Part shown: piece by piece, positions 34,818 to 44,219 of the stretch
How the letters are laid out: each line of letters opens with the position of its first letter
How positions within the stretch are numbered: the stretch's first letter is position 1
Source of the DNA: Caulobacterales bacterium
Lineage (GTDB): Bacteria > Pseudomonadota > Alphaproteobacteria > Caulobacterales > Caulobacteraceae
Assembly: GCA_019510435.1 (NCBI GenBank)
Contig: JAEKKJ010000010.1
Coordinates: forward strand, 62,001-126,000
Direction: 5' to 3'
DNA length: 64,000 nt
Notes under the pieces: generated by a model
What the model was told of the DNA's origin: nothing
What the model saw: the letters and a program-made list of their open reading frames with translations, nothing else
Databases searched by the model: none
Position numbers and translations under genes: made by a program

Positions 34818-37178
34818 ATGGTCCGGAAGAGCGCATCAGGCGCCGCCGACAAGACCGAGATGGTCCAGTGGCTGTTCGAGAACAGCCACGACCTCATGCA
34901 GGTCGTCGCGCCCGATGGCCGGTTCCTGCACGTCAACCGCGCGTGGCTGGAGTTCAGCGGCCTGACGGAAGCCGAGCTCCTGACCCGCTCGGTGCTGGAC
35001 TTCTGCCACCCGGACGAGGTGGCCGCGATCCGCGAGCGCGCCCTGGGCGCCGGGCCTGGCGACATCAGCGCCTCGGAGGTTCGCCTGCGCGGCCGCGACG
35101 GCGGCTGGCGCTGGGTCGCCGCGCGCCGCCAGGTGATGAGCGACGGCTCGTTCATCGGCAACATGCGCGACATCACCGCCGAGCGCGCTTACCGCGAGGA
35201 GATCGAGGAGGCCCGGCGCACCCGCAAGGAGCTGGGCGCGGCGGCGGGCCTGGGCATCTGGGAGTTCGACCCGATCGCCGACCGCATCTGGTGGTCGGAC
35301 GAGATCCTGGGCCTGACCGGCTTCGACCCGGACCAGGACTGGACGCCGCAGCTGTTCCTCACCTTCGTCCATCCGCGCGACCGCGCCCGGCTGGAGGCGA
35401 TCATGTCGGACGCGGTGGAGACGGGCCAGCCGCGCCGGCTGGAACACCGCATCTGGGCGCGCGACCACTGGATCACCATGCGGGTCACCGTCCAGACCCA
35501 GGCGACGCCTGCGGGCGTCTACAGCCTGAAGGGCATCTCCGAGGACATCACCGAACTGGCCGATGCGCGCGACGCGGCGCGCCTGGGGGAGCAGAAGGCG
35601 CGCAAGGCCCGCCGTGAGGTGGGCGCCAACGCCGGCCGCCTGAACCTGGCGCTCGAGGCCGCCGAGGCCGGCGTCTACGAGATCGACCACGTCAGGAAGA
35701 CCTTCTGGTGCTCGCCCGAGTTCGAGCGGATCACCGGCCGCAGGAACTCCAGCTACGAGGAAGCGACCGAGCTCCGCTACCCCGGCTTCCACGTCGACGA
35801 CCTGGACCATGTGCGCGCCTCGTTCCGCGCCCTGCACCGGGGCGACAAGAAGTCCGGCGAATGTTTCGAGGCGCGGATCATCCGCCCGGACGGGACCGAG
35901 CGCTGGGTGCGGGTCTTCCACCACCTGATGGTCAGCAAGAACGGCCGCTGGCTGCGCGCCGTCGGCCTGGTGCAGGACTGCACGGTCTCCAAGCGCCAGG
36001 AACTGGCGCTGCTGGAGGCCCAGCGCGCCGCCGAAGCCGCCGCCGAGGCCAAGTCGGCGTTCCTCGCCAACATGAGCCACGAGATCCGCACGCCGATGAA
36101 CGGCGTCATGGGCGTGCTGCACCTGCTCGGCGCCGAGTCGCTGTCGGACGAGGGCCGGGCGCTGCTCCGCGAGGCCATGTCCTGCGGCCAGATGCTGGCC
36201 GAGCTGCTCAACGACGTGATCGACTTCTCCAAGATCGAGGCCGGCCGGCTGGAGCTGGCCAGCGAGCCGGTGGACCCCTGCGCCCTGGTGCGCGGCGTCG
36301 TGCGCCTGCTGGAGCCGCAGGCCCGCGCCAAGGGCCTGCAGCTGGTGGTGGAGGCCGACGAGCGGCTGGGCTGGGTGCGGTCGGACCCGGTGCGCCTGCG
36401 CCAGGCCCTGTTCAACCTGGTCGGCAACGCGGTGAAGTTCACCGAGAAGGGCCACGTGGTGGTCCGCTGCCGGCAGGCCGATCCCGGCGTGGTGCGCTTC
36501 GAGGTCGAGGACACGGGTGTCGGCATCGCCGCGGACGCCCAGGGCCGGCTGTTCGAGCGCTTCAACCAGGCCGACGCCTCCACGACCCGCAAGTTCGGCG
36601 GCTCGGGCCTGGGGCTGGCGATCACCCGCAAGCTGGCCGAGCTGATGCAGGGCGAGGTGGGCTTCACCTCGTCCGAGGGCCGCGGCTCGACGTTCTGGCT
36701 GGAGGTGCGCGCCGAGGCGGCGGAGGCTCAGCCGGTGATGTCGGAGCTGGGCGAGGGCCTGCTGGAGGGCGTGCGGGTGCTGGTGGTGGAGGACAACCCC
36801 ACCAACCGTCTGATCGCCACCAAGCTGCTCGAGCACCTCGGCGCCGACGTGGAGACGGCCGTCGACGGCTATGTCGGGGTGGAGGCCGCCGCGCAGGGCG
36901 GGTTCGACCTGATCCTGATGGATATCCAGATGCCGGGCATCGACGGGGTCGAGGCCGCGCGCCGGATCCGCGCCCTGGGCGGGGCCGCGGCGGCGACGCC
37001 CATCGTCGCGCTCACCGCCAACGTCCTGGCGCACCAACGCCAGAGCTATCTCGAAGCGGGCATGGACGGCGTGGTCGGCAAGCCCATCGCGCCCGCTGTC
37101 CTGGTGGCCGAGATCGCCCAGGCGGCGGCGCGGCGCGAAGCCCTGATGGGCGAGGCCGAGGCGGCCTACGCCGGCTAA
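34818..37178 (+). CDS. Hybrid sensor histidine kinase with three PAS domains
   Basis: 786 residues from ATG 34818; TTG 34800 and GTG 34806 are alternatives. There is no transmembrane segment, so it is a cytoplasmic sensor. Three PAS/PAC repeats cover about residues 15-125, 140-250 and 275-395. The HisKA box FLANMSHEIRTPMNGVMG carries H421, followed by the N, G1, F and G2 boxes (NLVGNAVKF, VEDTGVGIA, FERFNQAD, GSGLGLAI). A C-terminal receiver has D702 in LILMDIQMPG. It would need a phosphotransferase to pass the signal on. The 3' end overlaps the convergent LuxR-type regulator by four bases. Confidence 0.93.
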   Translation: MVRKSASGAADKTEMVQWLFENSHDLMQVVAPDGRFLHVNRAWLEFSGLTEAELLTRSVLDFCHPDEVAAIRERALGAGPGDISASEVRLRGRDGGWRWVAARRQVMSDGSFIGNMRDITAERAYREEIEEARRTRKELGAAAGLGIWEFDPIADRIWWSDEILGLTGFDPDQDWTPQLFLTFVHPRDRARLEAIMSDAVETGQPRRLEHRIWARDHWITMRVTVQTQATPAGVYSLKGISEDITELADARDAARLGEQKARKARREVGANAGRLNLALEAAEAGVYEIDHVRKTFWCSPEFERITGRRNSSYEEATELRYPGFHVDDLDHVRASFRALHRGDKKSGECFEARIIRPDGTERWVRVFHHLMVSKNGRWLRAVGLVQDCTVSKRQELALLEAQRAAEAAAEAKSAFLANMSHEIRTPMNGVMGVLHLLGAESLSDEGRALLREAMSCGQMLAELLNDVIDFSKIEAGRLELASEPVDPCALVRGVVRLLEPQARAKGLQLVVEADERLGWVRSDPVRLRQALFNLVGNAVKFTEKGHVVVRCRQADPGVVRFEVEDTGVGIAADAQGRLFERFNQADASTTRKFGGSGLGLAITRKLAELMQGEVGFTSSEGRGSTFWLEVRAEAAEAQPVMSELGEGLLEGVRVLVVEDNPTNRLIATKLLEHLGADVETAVDGYVGVEAAAQGGFDLILMDIQMPGIDGVEAARRIRALGGAAAATPIVALTANVLAHQRQSYLEAGMDGVVGKPIAPAVLVAEIAQAAARREALMGEAEAAYAG

Positions 37179-37822
37179 AGCCTGTCCAGCCGGTGCTCGC
37201 GGGCGAGGATGGCCAGCTCCGTGCGCGAGGAGACGTCCAGCTTCTCGTAGAGATTATGCAGGTGCATCTTCACGGTGCCCTCGGAGATCCCGAGGTCGCG
37301 GGCGATCTCCTTGTTGCGCTGGCCCTGGGCGACGCAGCGCACCACGTCCGTCTCGCGGGGCGTCAGGCCCACCATAGCGACGCGCGACTCCGGCGCGTCC
37401 AGCAGGCCCAGGGCCTGCTCCATGGCCTCCTTGTCGATCCACTGGCCGCCCGCCGCCACCATCTCGGCGGCCCGCACCAGTACATCGCCCGCCGCGCCCT
37501 TCAGGATCAGCCCGTCCACCTTCAGGCGGATCGCCGCGACGATGGGCTCCGGGTCCAGGCCGGCGGTGAGCAGCAGGATGCGCGTCGTCCAGCCCTGGGC
37601 GCGGGCCTCGGCCAGCAGCTGCAGCCCAGTGAGGTGCGGCATGTGCACGTCCAGGATCGCCAGGTCCGGCGCGTGCGCCAGGATCGCCGCCCGCGCCTGG
37701 GCCCCGTCCTGGCACCGGGCGGCCACCTTGAACCCCGCGCCGGCCATCAGCCCGGCCACCGCATCCAGCATCAGCGGGTGGTCGTCGGCGACCACCACTG
37801 TGGGCCCGCGGCGGGTCGTCAT
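37175..37822 (-). CDS. NarL/LuxR-type response regulator
   Basis: 215 residues. The receiver has VVADDHPLML, D58 in LAILDVHMP and a lysine in LILKGA. The C-terminal LuxR helix-turn-helix reads LTPRETDVVRCVAQGQRNKEIARDLGISEGTVKMHL in family order. Its ATG overlaps the kinase stop by one base (TGATG), so it is the cognate partner of that kinase. Targets are unknown. Confidence 0.93.
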   Translation of the reverse strand: MTTRRGPTVVVADDHPLMLDAVAGLMAGAGFKVAARCQDGAQARAAILAHAPDLAILDVHMPHLTGLQLLAEARAQGWTTRILLLTAGLDPEPIVAAIRLKVDGLILKGAAGDVLVRAAEMVAAGGQWIDKEAMEQALGLLDAPESRVAMVGLTPRETDVVRCVAQGQRNKEIARDLGISEGTVKMHLHNLYEKLDVSSRTELAILAREHRLDRL

Positions 37823-39651
37823 CAGGCGGCCCTCAGCGGCACATCGATCATCACGCTGGCGCCGCGCGGCGAGGAGCGCAGCTCCAGCCGCCCGTCCAGC
37901 GCCCGCACCCGCTCGTGCAGCGACCGCGGCGCCTCGCCGGACCGCTCCAGCTGCTCGGCGGCCACCTCGCCCTCGAAGGCGAAGCCGCGGCCGTCGTCGT
38001 CGATGCGGATGGCCAGCCGCTCGCCCTGCGCCTGCGCCGTGACGCGCACGGTCCGCGCCCCGCCATGGCGCACCGCATTGGCCACCGCCTCGCGCACGAT
38101 GCGGCTGAGGTCGTAGCCGACGCGGCCGGACACATTGAGGTCGCCGGGCTCCACCTGGGCCGTGACCTCGATGGTCCAATAGCGCGAGAGGCGCTCGGCC
38201 AGCTGCGCCAGGTCTTCCGCCAGCGGCCGCTGGGGCAGCGCCGCCTGGGCGCGGGTGGGCCGAAGGGTGGAGATGAAGCCGCGCAGCTCCCGCTGCTCGT
38301 CCGCCACCGCCTCGCGCAGGGTGGCCAGGCGCTCGGCGCCATCGGCCGGAAGCTCCAGCCGCGCCAGGCTGTCGAGCTGGAGCCCCGCCCCCGCCAGGAA
38401 CTGCAGGACGCCATCGTGCAGGTCGCGCGCCAGCCGCACCCGGTCCTCCGCGGCGGCGGCTTCGCGCCGCGTGCGGTGGCTTTCCCAGCGCTCCAGCGCC
38501 ACCGAAACCTGGGCCGAGACCATGGCGCCCACGGCCAGGTCCTCGTTCGCCGGCTCGTTATGGTCGAACACGAAGACCCAGCCGGAAAGGCCGCGGCTCG
38601 AGGCCGGGATCACCAGCGCCCGCTCGAACGGCGCCTTCGCGATCAGCGCCGGCGCGATCGGCGCGCGGGGGCCGGACACCGTTGAGCGGCCGTGGCGGAT
38701 GACCGTCGAACCGCTGCCCGGGTGGTGCAGGAACACCGACTCGGCGGCCTGGGGCGCGATCCAGTCGTCGCCGGCCGGCGCCAGCTTGCGCGTGTCGAAC
38801 CGGGCTCCGGTCAGGGTGGCGAGGGTGGCGTAGGGCTCGTCCGCCTCCTCCCATAGGAACATGCCGCGCTCGGCCCCGAACACCCACAGCGCATGGCGCA
38901 GGCATTCGCGGATCGGCGGGCCCGCGTCGGGCGCCTCCTCGGCCAGGGGATCGGAGAGGCGCGCCAGCTCCTCCACCACCCGCTCCACGTGCCGCCCGAA
39001 GGCCACCAGCATCACCGAGACCACGCCCACATAGCCGGTGCGCAGCACGAACACCTGCATGGCCTGCTGGCTGCGTTCCACCAGGAAGACTTGCCAGCCG
39101 GCCGGCGCGAAGACGCCCAGGGTCAGCAGGCCCATCACCACCGCGCCGCGCGAGCCCCACTGGATGGTGGCGGCCAGGATCAGCATGACGAAGGGACTGA
39201 AGAACGGGCTCTCGGCGTCGCCGGTGAGGTACAGCACGGCGGTGTAGATCACGAGGTCGATGGCCGGCAGCAGGGCGGCGAAGCGGCCCATCTGGTAGAC
39301 GAAGACCTGGCTGCGGCTGGCGCCCAGCAGCACCAGGCTCCAGAGCAGGTTGCCCGCCATCAGCAGGCCCACGGCGCGCGTGGCGCCCGGCTCCGCAGAG
39401 GGGGACAGCAGGAACGACACCACGAGGAACACGGCCATGGCCGCGCGGCCGAGGGCGACCACGCGTGCGCTGCGCACCGAAAACAGCTGGCCCCCGTTCA
39501 CCGGATCGTCCGCCCCAATTCCGAGCCCGCCGGTTTCCGGCTTGCCCACGTCCCGGCTGCCCATGCCGGGTTTGGCCGTGCGCGCACTGAACGCCAGTTC
39601 GGCCGCCCGCGACAGCCGACGAAACGGCGCACAGGCCAAGCTTTCAGACAA
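37822..39651 (-). CDS. NarL-type sensor histidine kinase with membrane domain
   Basis: 609 residues. About five transmembrane helices lie between residues ~65 and 225 (ALGRAAMAVFLVVSFLL, LLMAGNLLWSLVLLG, DLVIYTAVLYL, VMLILAATIQW, VGVVSVMLVAFG). A GAF-like region at ~250-395 follows, then a HisKA_3 dimerisation helix with ARDLHDGVLQFLAG (H412), and the HATPase with VREAVANAVRHGGA and DDDGRGF. It phosphorylates the coupled LuxR-type regulator. The long N-terminus before the first helix is poorly conserved-looking, so ATG 39564 (MGSRDVGK) is a possible start. Confidence 0.9.
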   Translation of the reverse strand: MSESLACAPFRRLSRAAELAFSARTAKPGMGSRDVGKPETGGLGIGADDPVNGGQLFSVRSARVVALGRAAMAVFLVVSFLLSPSAEPGATRAVGLLMAGNLLWSLVLLGASRSQVFVYQMGRFAALLPAIDLVIYTAVLYLTGDAESPFFSPFVMLILAATIQWGSRGAVVMGLLTLGVFAPAGWQVFLVERSQQAMQVFVLRTGYVGVVSVMLVAFGRHVERVVEELARLSDPLAEEAPDAGPPIRECLRHALWVFGAERGMFLWEEADEPYATLATLTGARFDTRKLAPAGDDWIAPQAAESVFLHHPGSGSTVIRHGRSTVSGPRAPIAPALIAKAPFERALVIPASSRGLSGWVFVFDHNEPANEDLAVGAMVSAQVSVALERWESHRTRREAAAAEDRVRLARDLHDGVLQFLAGAGLQLDSLARLELPADGAERLATLREAVADEQRELRGFISTLRPTRAQAALPQRPLAEDLAQLAERLSRYWTIEVTAQVEPGDLNVSGRVGYDLSRIVREAVANAVRHGGARTVRVTAQAQGERLAIRIDDDGRGFAFEGEVAAEQLERSGEAPRSLHERVRALDGRLELRSSPRGASVMIDVPLRAA

Positions 39652-39927
39652 TCCCAGGCGCCGCGGCCAAACGACGCCCTATCAAAGGTTAGGCGCCCGC
39701 CCCTATCGCAAGCCCAGATTTCGCGTGGGACGGGTTGCTTCTACCCTTCAGCTATCGGGGGGCGAGCTTTCTATGGGGCTCGCGGGTTCCATAGCTGGGG
39801 CTGGGTCACGGGGTGTGATCCGGCCGTGCCGGCGCTGGACATCGGCGCGCCGCTTCCACTGCACCGCATGCGTGAGCAAGGCGGCCCGCAGCAGATTCGT
39901 TCGTCATCCCCCCGACCGGGGGGTTCT

Positions 39928-42690
39928 ATGCGTATCGACGATCTGGGGGACCTGCTGTCTGCAGCGTTCCAGCGCCATGGCGCGGAAATCGCCTTGGAAA
40001 TCGGCCGCGAGGCCTACACCTACGGCGACCTGTGGGCGCGCGCCCAAGCCTTTGCGGACGCGCAGCGCGACGTGCTGGGCGCCGACGGCGCGGTTGGCAT
40101 CCTGCCGCAGCGTTCGCTCGAGGCCTATGTCGGCGTGCTGGGCGCGGTGATCGCGCGGCGGCCCTATGTCTCGCTCAACATGAAGTTCCCGCTGGCGCGG
40201 CAGCTCCACATCGCGCGGGAAAGCCGGTGCCGCGTGATCGTCGCGGATGGCGAAACGGCGCCGCGCCGCCTTGAACTGATGGCGGGGCTGGAGGCCAGTT
40301 CCCGGTCCGGAGCTTCGGAGCCGCCCGCCCGCGCCGCCCAGGGCGGGCAATCGCCGGTCTACTACATGTTCACCTCGGGGACGACGGGGCGCCCCAAGGG
40401 CGTGGAGGTGATGCGCGACAACCTCGCCGCCTACCTCAGGACCATCGATGACGTCGTGAAGCTGCCGATCGGGGCCCGCTGCTCGCAGTTCTTCGAGCTG
40501 TCCTTCGACGTCTCGGTCCACGACATGTTCTACACCTGGTTCGCCGGCGGCGTGCTTTGCCCGATGGGTCCGGAGGACGGGGCGAACATGGTGGCGTTCG
40601 CCAAGGCCCGGCGGATCGACTGCTGGTACTCCGTGCCCTCCGCGATCGCGCTGGCGGATCGCAACGGCTGGCTCGCGCCGAACGCCCTGCCCGATCTTCG
40701 CTACTGCCTTTTCGCGGGTGAAGCGCTCTCGGTCGGGCTGGCGAAGCAGTGGCTCGCCGCTTGCCCCAAGGCCATGGGCTTCAATCTCTATGGTCCGACA
40801 GAGGGCACGATCACCATCACCGCCCGCGCCTTCGGGGCGGACGACTTGGAGACCTGGACGCACGCGTCGGTGCCGATCGGGGTCGCGAACCCCGGCGGTG
40901 AAGTCGTGCTGGTCGCCGAGCACGGCAAGGTGGAACCCAATCCGGAGCGCGGCGAGCTGTGGATCGGCGGGCCCCAGGTGGTGGCCGGCTATGTGAACAA
41001 TCCCGAGGAGACGCAGCGGCGCTTCGTCGAGCACAGCTTCCCCGGCTTCGCCAGCCGCCGGTGGTACCGGACCGGCGATCTGGTCGAGCGCGCGGCGGAC
41101 GGCGACCTGGTGTTTCTGTCGCGCATCGACGACCAGGTTAAGGTCAGGGGCTATCGGATCGAACTGCTCGAGGTGGAGGAAGCGGTTCGCGCCGCCGCCG
41201 GGACGCGCGAGGTGGCGGTCGCGCCCTGGCCGACCAACGAGGCCGGCGGCGCGGATGGGCTGGTCGCCTTCGTGGTGGGGGCGAGCGTCTCAGACGAGCG
41301 CATTGTCGCGGCGTGCGAAGAGGTCCTGCCCGTCTACATGGCGCCGTCTCGCATCGTGCGCGTCGAGCAACTGCTGCTGAACCAGAACGGCAAGGTCGAT
41401 CGCAAGGCCCTCGTCGCCGCCCACCTGAGCGGCGCCGCCCAGCGCCAGCCGATCGCTGCGGGCGCCAAGGACATCGAGGCGAACCTGGTGTCCGCCTGGT
41501 CGCGTCTGTTTCCCGGGCGCGACGTCGGCCCATCGACCACCTTCGCGGCGCTGGAAGGCGACAGCCTCAGCTACATCAACACCCTGCTGGAGTCGGAGCG
41601 GCACCTCGGCTCGCTGCCCGCCGACTGGACACGTCGCTCGATCGCCGACCTGGCGCGCAGCGTCGCGCCCCAGGAAACCGTCCGCTGGCGGCGCGTCGAC
41701 ATTCCCGCCCTCGTCCGTGCGATCGCAATCATCCTGGTGCTCATGGGCCACTTCGGCCTCACAGCCGTCGATACGGGCGCGGTCGGCGCCATGATGCTGT
41801 TGTCCGGCTTCTTCTTCGGGGCCTCGCACCTCGCCGGCGAAGCCGACAAGAAGAACGTCCTGAAGTTCCTGCTCCCGGCCATGCAACTGCTGGGCGCCTA
41901 TTATCTGGTGTTCTTTCCGGTCGCGATGCTGTGCGGGATTCCGCTGGACACCCAGAGCCTGTTCCTGATGTCGGATCTGGCCGGCGGAAGCCTGGGGTAC
42001 CTCTGGTACGTCCACGCCCTGGTTCACATTCTGCTGGCGGCGACCGCCCTCGGGTGGATCGCCCAGAGCAAGCTGGCCGGTTGGCTTGCCCGACGCGAAC
42101 AAGGTCGCCCGCTCGATCCGGAGGTGCTGATCGCCGGGACGTTCATCGTCGCCGGCGCCTTCGTCACCTTCGTGACCCCGCATTTCGTCCGCGATCTGCA
42201 CCATGCCAAGCACGACCTTGCGGGCGGCTGGTGGCGCTACACGTTCCTGGGCCAGATGTTCGTCTTCGGCTGCGGCGCCATGCTGGCCTCGACCCGCGGC
42301 CGATGGCGCGTGTGGACGGCCTTGGCGCTCCTGGCCGTCGGCGCGGGCCTGTCGTGGTTCGGAGGCTTCGCGGCGGAGGGGGGACTCGCCCTGGCGGCGG
42401 CCCTGGCCCTGGTGTTCGTCACCGACCTGCGCGCGCCGCGGTGGCTCCTCCGCCCGCTGTACATGCTCGCCGACGCTACGCTGTTCATCTATCTGCTGCA
42501 CATTCCGATAGGCTCCAAGCTGAACGAGCTCGGGTTTCACAGGCCGGCTCGCATGGTGGCGGTCGTGGTCGTGGGCCTGGCGGCCAACTGGGCCTGGTCG
42601 CGGCTGATGCGCTCCCAGGTGGTTTCGGAACTGGGCCGCAGACTGCCCGGCAGGTCGCGCGCCCTGCGCCCCGCGACATCCGGGGCCTGA
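39928..42690 (+). CDS. Adenylation-carrier-acyltransferase-3 fusion protein
   Basis: 920 residues. Residues 1-500 form an NRPS-type adenylation domain: YMFTSGTTGRPKG (A3, ~147-159), FELSFDVSVHDMF with D194 where alpha-amino acids are held, NLYGPTEGT (A5), YRTGDL (A7), RIDDQVKVRGYRIEL (A8) and NQNGKVDRKAL (A10 lysine). Residues ~520-580 are a carrier domain with LEGDSLSYI, S546 for phosphopantetheine. Residues ~590-905 are a membrane acyltransferase-3 domain of about ten helices with the R-x10-H motif R597...H608. This suggests activation of an amino (or hydroxy) acid, thioester loading, and direct transfer to an envelope acceptor. No condensation or thioesterase domain is present. It stands alone. 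Confidence 0.9.
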   Translation: MRIDDLGDLLSAAFQRHGAEIALEIGREAYTYGDLWARAQAFADAQRDVLGADGAVGILPQRSLEAYVGVLGAVIARRPYVSLNMKFPLARQLHIARESRCRVIVADGETAPRRLELMAGLEASSRSGASEPPARAAQGGQSPVYYMFTSGTTGRPKGVEVMRDNLAAYLRTIDDVVKLPIGARCSQFFELSFDVSVHDMFYTWFAGGVLCPMGPEDGANMVAFAKARRIDCWYSVPSAIALADRNGWLAPNALPDLRYCLFAGEALSVGLAKQWLAACPKAMGFNLYGPTEGTITITARAFGADDLETWTHASVPIGVANPGGEVVLVAEHGKVEPNPERGELWIGGPQVVAGYVNNPEETQRRFVEHSFPGFASRRWYRTGDLVERAADGDLVFLSRIDDQVKVRGYRIELLEVEEAVRAAAGTREVAVAPWPTNEAGGADGLVAFVVGASVSDERIVAACEEVLPVYMAPSRIVRVEQLLLNQNGKVDRKALVAAHLSGAAQRQPIAAGAKDIEANLVSAWSRLFPGRDVGPSTTFAALEGDSLSYINTLLESERHLGSLPADWTRRSIADLARSVAPQETVRWRRVDIPALVRAIAIILVLMGHFGLTAVDTGAVGAMMLLSGFFFGASHLAGEADKKNVLKFLLPAMQLLGAYYLVFFPVAMLCGIPLDTQSLFLMSDLAGGSLGYLWYVHALVHILLAATALGWIAQSKLAGWLARREQGRPLDPEVLIAGTFIVAGAFVTFVTPHFVRDLHHAKHDLAGGWWRYTFLGQMFVFGCGAMLASTRGRWRVWTALALLAVGAGLSWFGGFAAEGGLALAAALALVFVTDLRAPRWLLRPLYMLADATLFIYLLHIPIGSKLNELGFHRPARMVAVVVVGLAANWAWSRLMRSQVVSELGRRLPGRSRALRPATSGA

Positions 42691-42801
42691 TCGCGCCAGC
42701 GCGCCGGGCCGCCTCATTGGGGTCGCGCGGGGCCGGCCGCTTCCGCCGCTCCCCGCGCCATGCTTCAGTACCGGTCTTTCGGGATTCGGCTGGGGGCTTC
42801 G

Positions 42802-44214
42802 ATGCGCGTTTTGGCGACGGGACTGTTGGGGCTGGCTCTGGCGCTTCCGGGGGCGGCCCTGGCCCAGGCGCCGGCGCCCCGGGCGGACCAGGCGGCCTTC
42901 CGCGAGATCTACAAGGAGCTGGTGGAGACCAATACCGAGCTCTCCAACGGCAGCTGCACGGACCTCGCCGCCAAGGTCGCGGGCCGGCTGAAGGCCGCGG
43001 GCTTCGCGGACGCCGACGTCGTCCCGTTCTCCACGCCGGACCATCCGAAGGAGGGCGGGGTCACCGCCATCCTGCACGGCGCCGATCCCAAGGCCGGCGC
43101 GGTGCTGCTGCTGGGCCACCTGGACGTGGTCGAGGCGCGCCGGGAGGACTGGACGCGCGACCCCTTCACCCTGATCGAGGAGAACGGCTACTTCTACGGC
43201 CGCGGCGCCGCCGACATGAAGAGCCTGGACGCCATCTGGATCGACACCCTGATCCGGCTGAAACAGGCCAAGGCCCCGCCCCGGCGCACCCTGAAGCTGG
43301 CCCTGACCTGCGGCGAGGAGACCAACGAGGCCTTCAACGGCGCCAACTGGCTGGCCGCCAACAAGCCTGAGCTGGTCCGCGCCGACTTCGGTCTCAACGA
43401 GGGCGGCGGCGGGCGCCTGACCGCTGACGGCAAGCGCGAGGTGCTGTCGGTGCAGGTGGGCGAGAAGGCCTCGCAGAACTTCCGCCTGACCGTGACCAAC
43501 CCCGGCGGCCACTCCTCCCGGCCGCGGCCCGACAACGCCATCTACCAGCTGGCCGACGCGCTGGAGAAGATCCGCGCCTACGCCTTCCCGGCGAAGATCT
43601 CCGACACCACCCGCGTCGGCTTCGACCTGCGGGCCCAGCGGGGCGACGCGGTGGCGAGCGCCCTGAAGACCCTGCTGGCCAACCCCGACGACGCCGAGGC
43701 GGCCAAGGTCGCGAGCACCGACGTCAATGTGAACTCGATCCTGCACACCAACTGCGTCGCCACCATGCTGGACGCCGGCCACGCCATGAACGCCCTGCCC
43801 CAGCGCGCCACCGCCATCGTCAACTGCCGCATCTTCCCCGGCGAAACGGTCGAGGGCACGCGCCAGACCCTGATCAAGGTGATGGGCGACCCCGCGGTCA
43901 CCATCGTGCCCCTGGCGGCCGACAAGCCCATCGCCATCGCCCCGCCCCTGGACCCGAAGGTGATCGGGCCGATGAAGGCGGTCGCCGCCAAGCACTTTCC
44001 GGGCGTCCCCCTGCTGCCCGCGATGTCGTCGGGCGCCAGCGACGCGGTCTACTTCGGCCAGATCAAGATGCCGATCTACGGCGTGCCGGGCGTCTTTGGC
44101 GACCCGGACGGCAACGGCGTCCACGGCCTGAACGAGCGCCTGCGCGTGGCCTCGCTCTACGACGGCCGCGACTACCTGTTCGACCTGGTGAAGACCTACG
44201 TCGAGGCGAAGTAG
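42802..44214 (+). CDS. Secreted M20-family metallopeptidase
   Basis: 470 residues from ATG 42802, with a signal peptide ending at ALA-QA. M20 metal ligands are in LLLGHLDVVEA, GRGAADMKSLDA and LALTCGEETNEAF; NPGGHSSRP begins the dimerisation domain. It removes residues from peptides or N-acyl amino acids in the periplasm using two zinc ions. It is followed after five bases by a second peptidase-like gene, so they form an operon. ATG 42760 would place non-signal residues ahead of the signal. Confidence 0.92.
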   Translation: MRVLATGLLGLALALPGAALAQAPAPRADQAAFREIYKELVETNTELSNGSCTDLAAKVAGRLKAAGFADADVVPFSTPDHPKEGGVTAILHGADPKAGAVLLLGHLDVVEARREDWTRDPFTLIEENGYFYGRGAADMKSLDAIWIDTLIRLKQAKAPPRRTLKLALTCGEETNEAFNGANWLAANKPELVRADFGLNEGGGGRLTADGKREVLSVQVGEKASQNFRLTVTNPGGHSSRPRPDNAIYQLADALEKIRAYAFPAKISDTTRVGFDLRAQRGDAVASALKTLLANPDDAEAAKVASTDVNVNSILHTNCVATMLDAGHAMNALPQRATAIVNCRIFPGETVEGTRQTLIKVMGDPAVTIVPLAADKPIAIAPPLDPKVIGPMKAVAAKHFPGVPLLPAMSSGASDAVYFGQIKMPIYGVPGVFGDPDGNGVHGLNERLRVASLYDGRDYLFDLVKTYVEAK

Positions 44215-44219
44215 GCGCC

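Noticed and set aside
38893..39927. In-frame upstream extension of the adenylation/acyltransferase gene by about 345 codons
   Set aside because: The extension lies antisense to the sensor kinase and has no domain. ATG 39928 starts directly at the adenylation domain.
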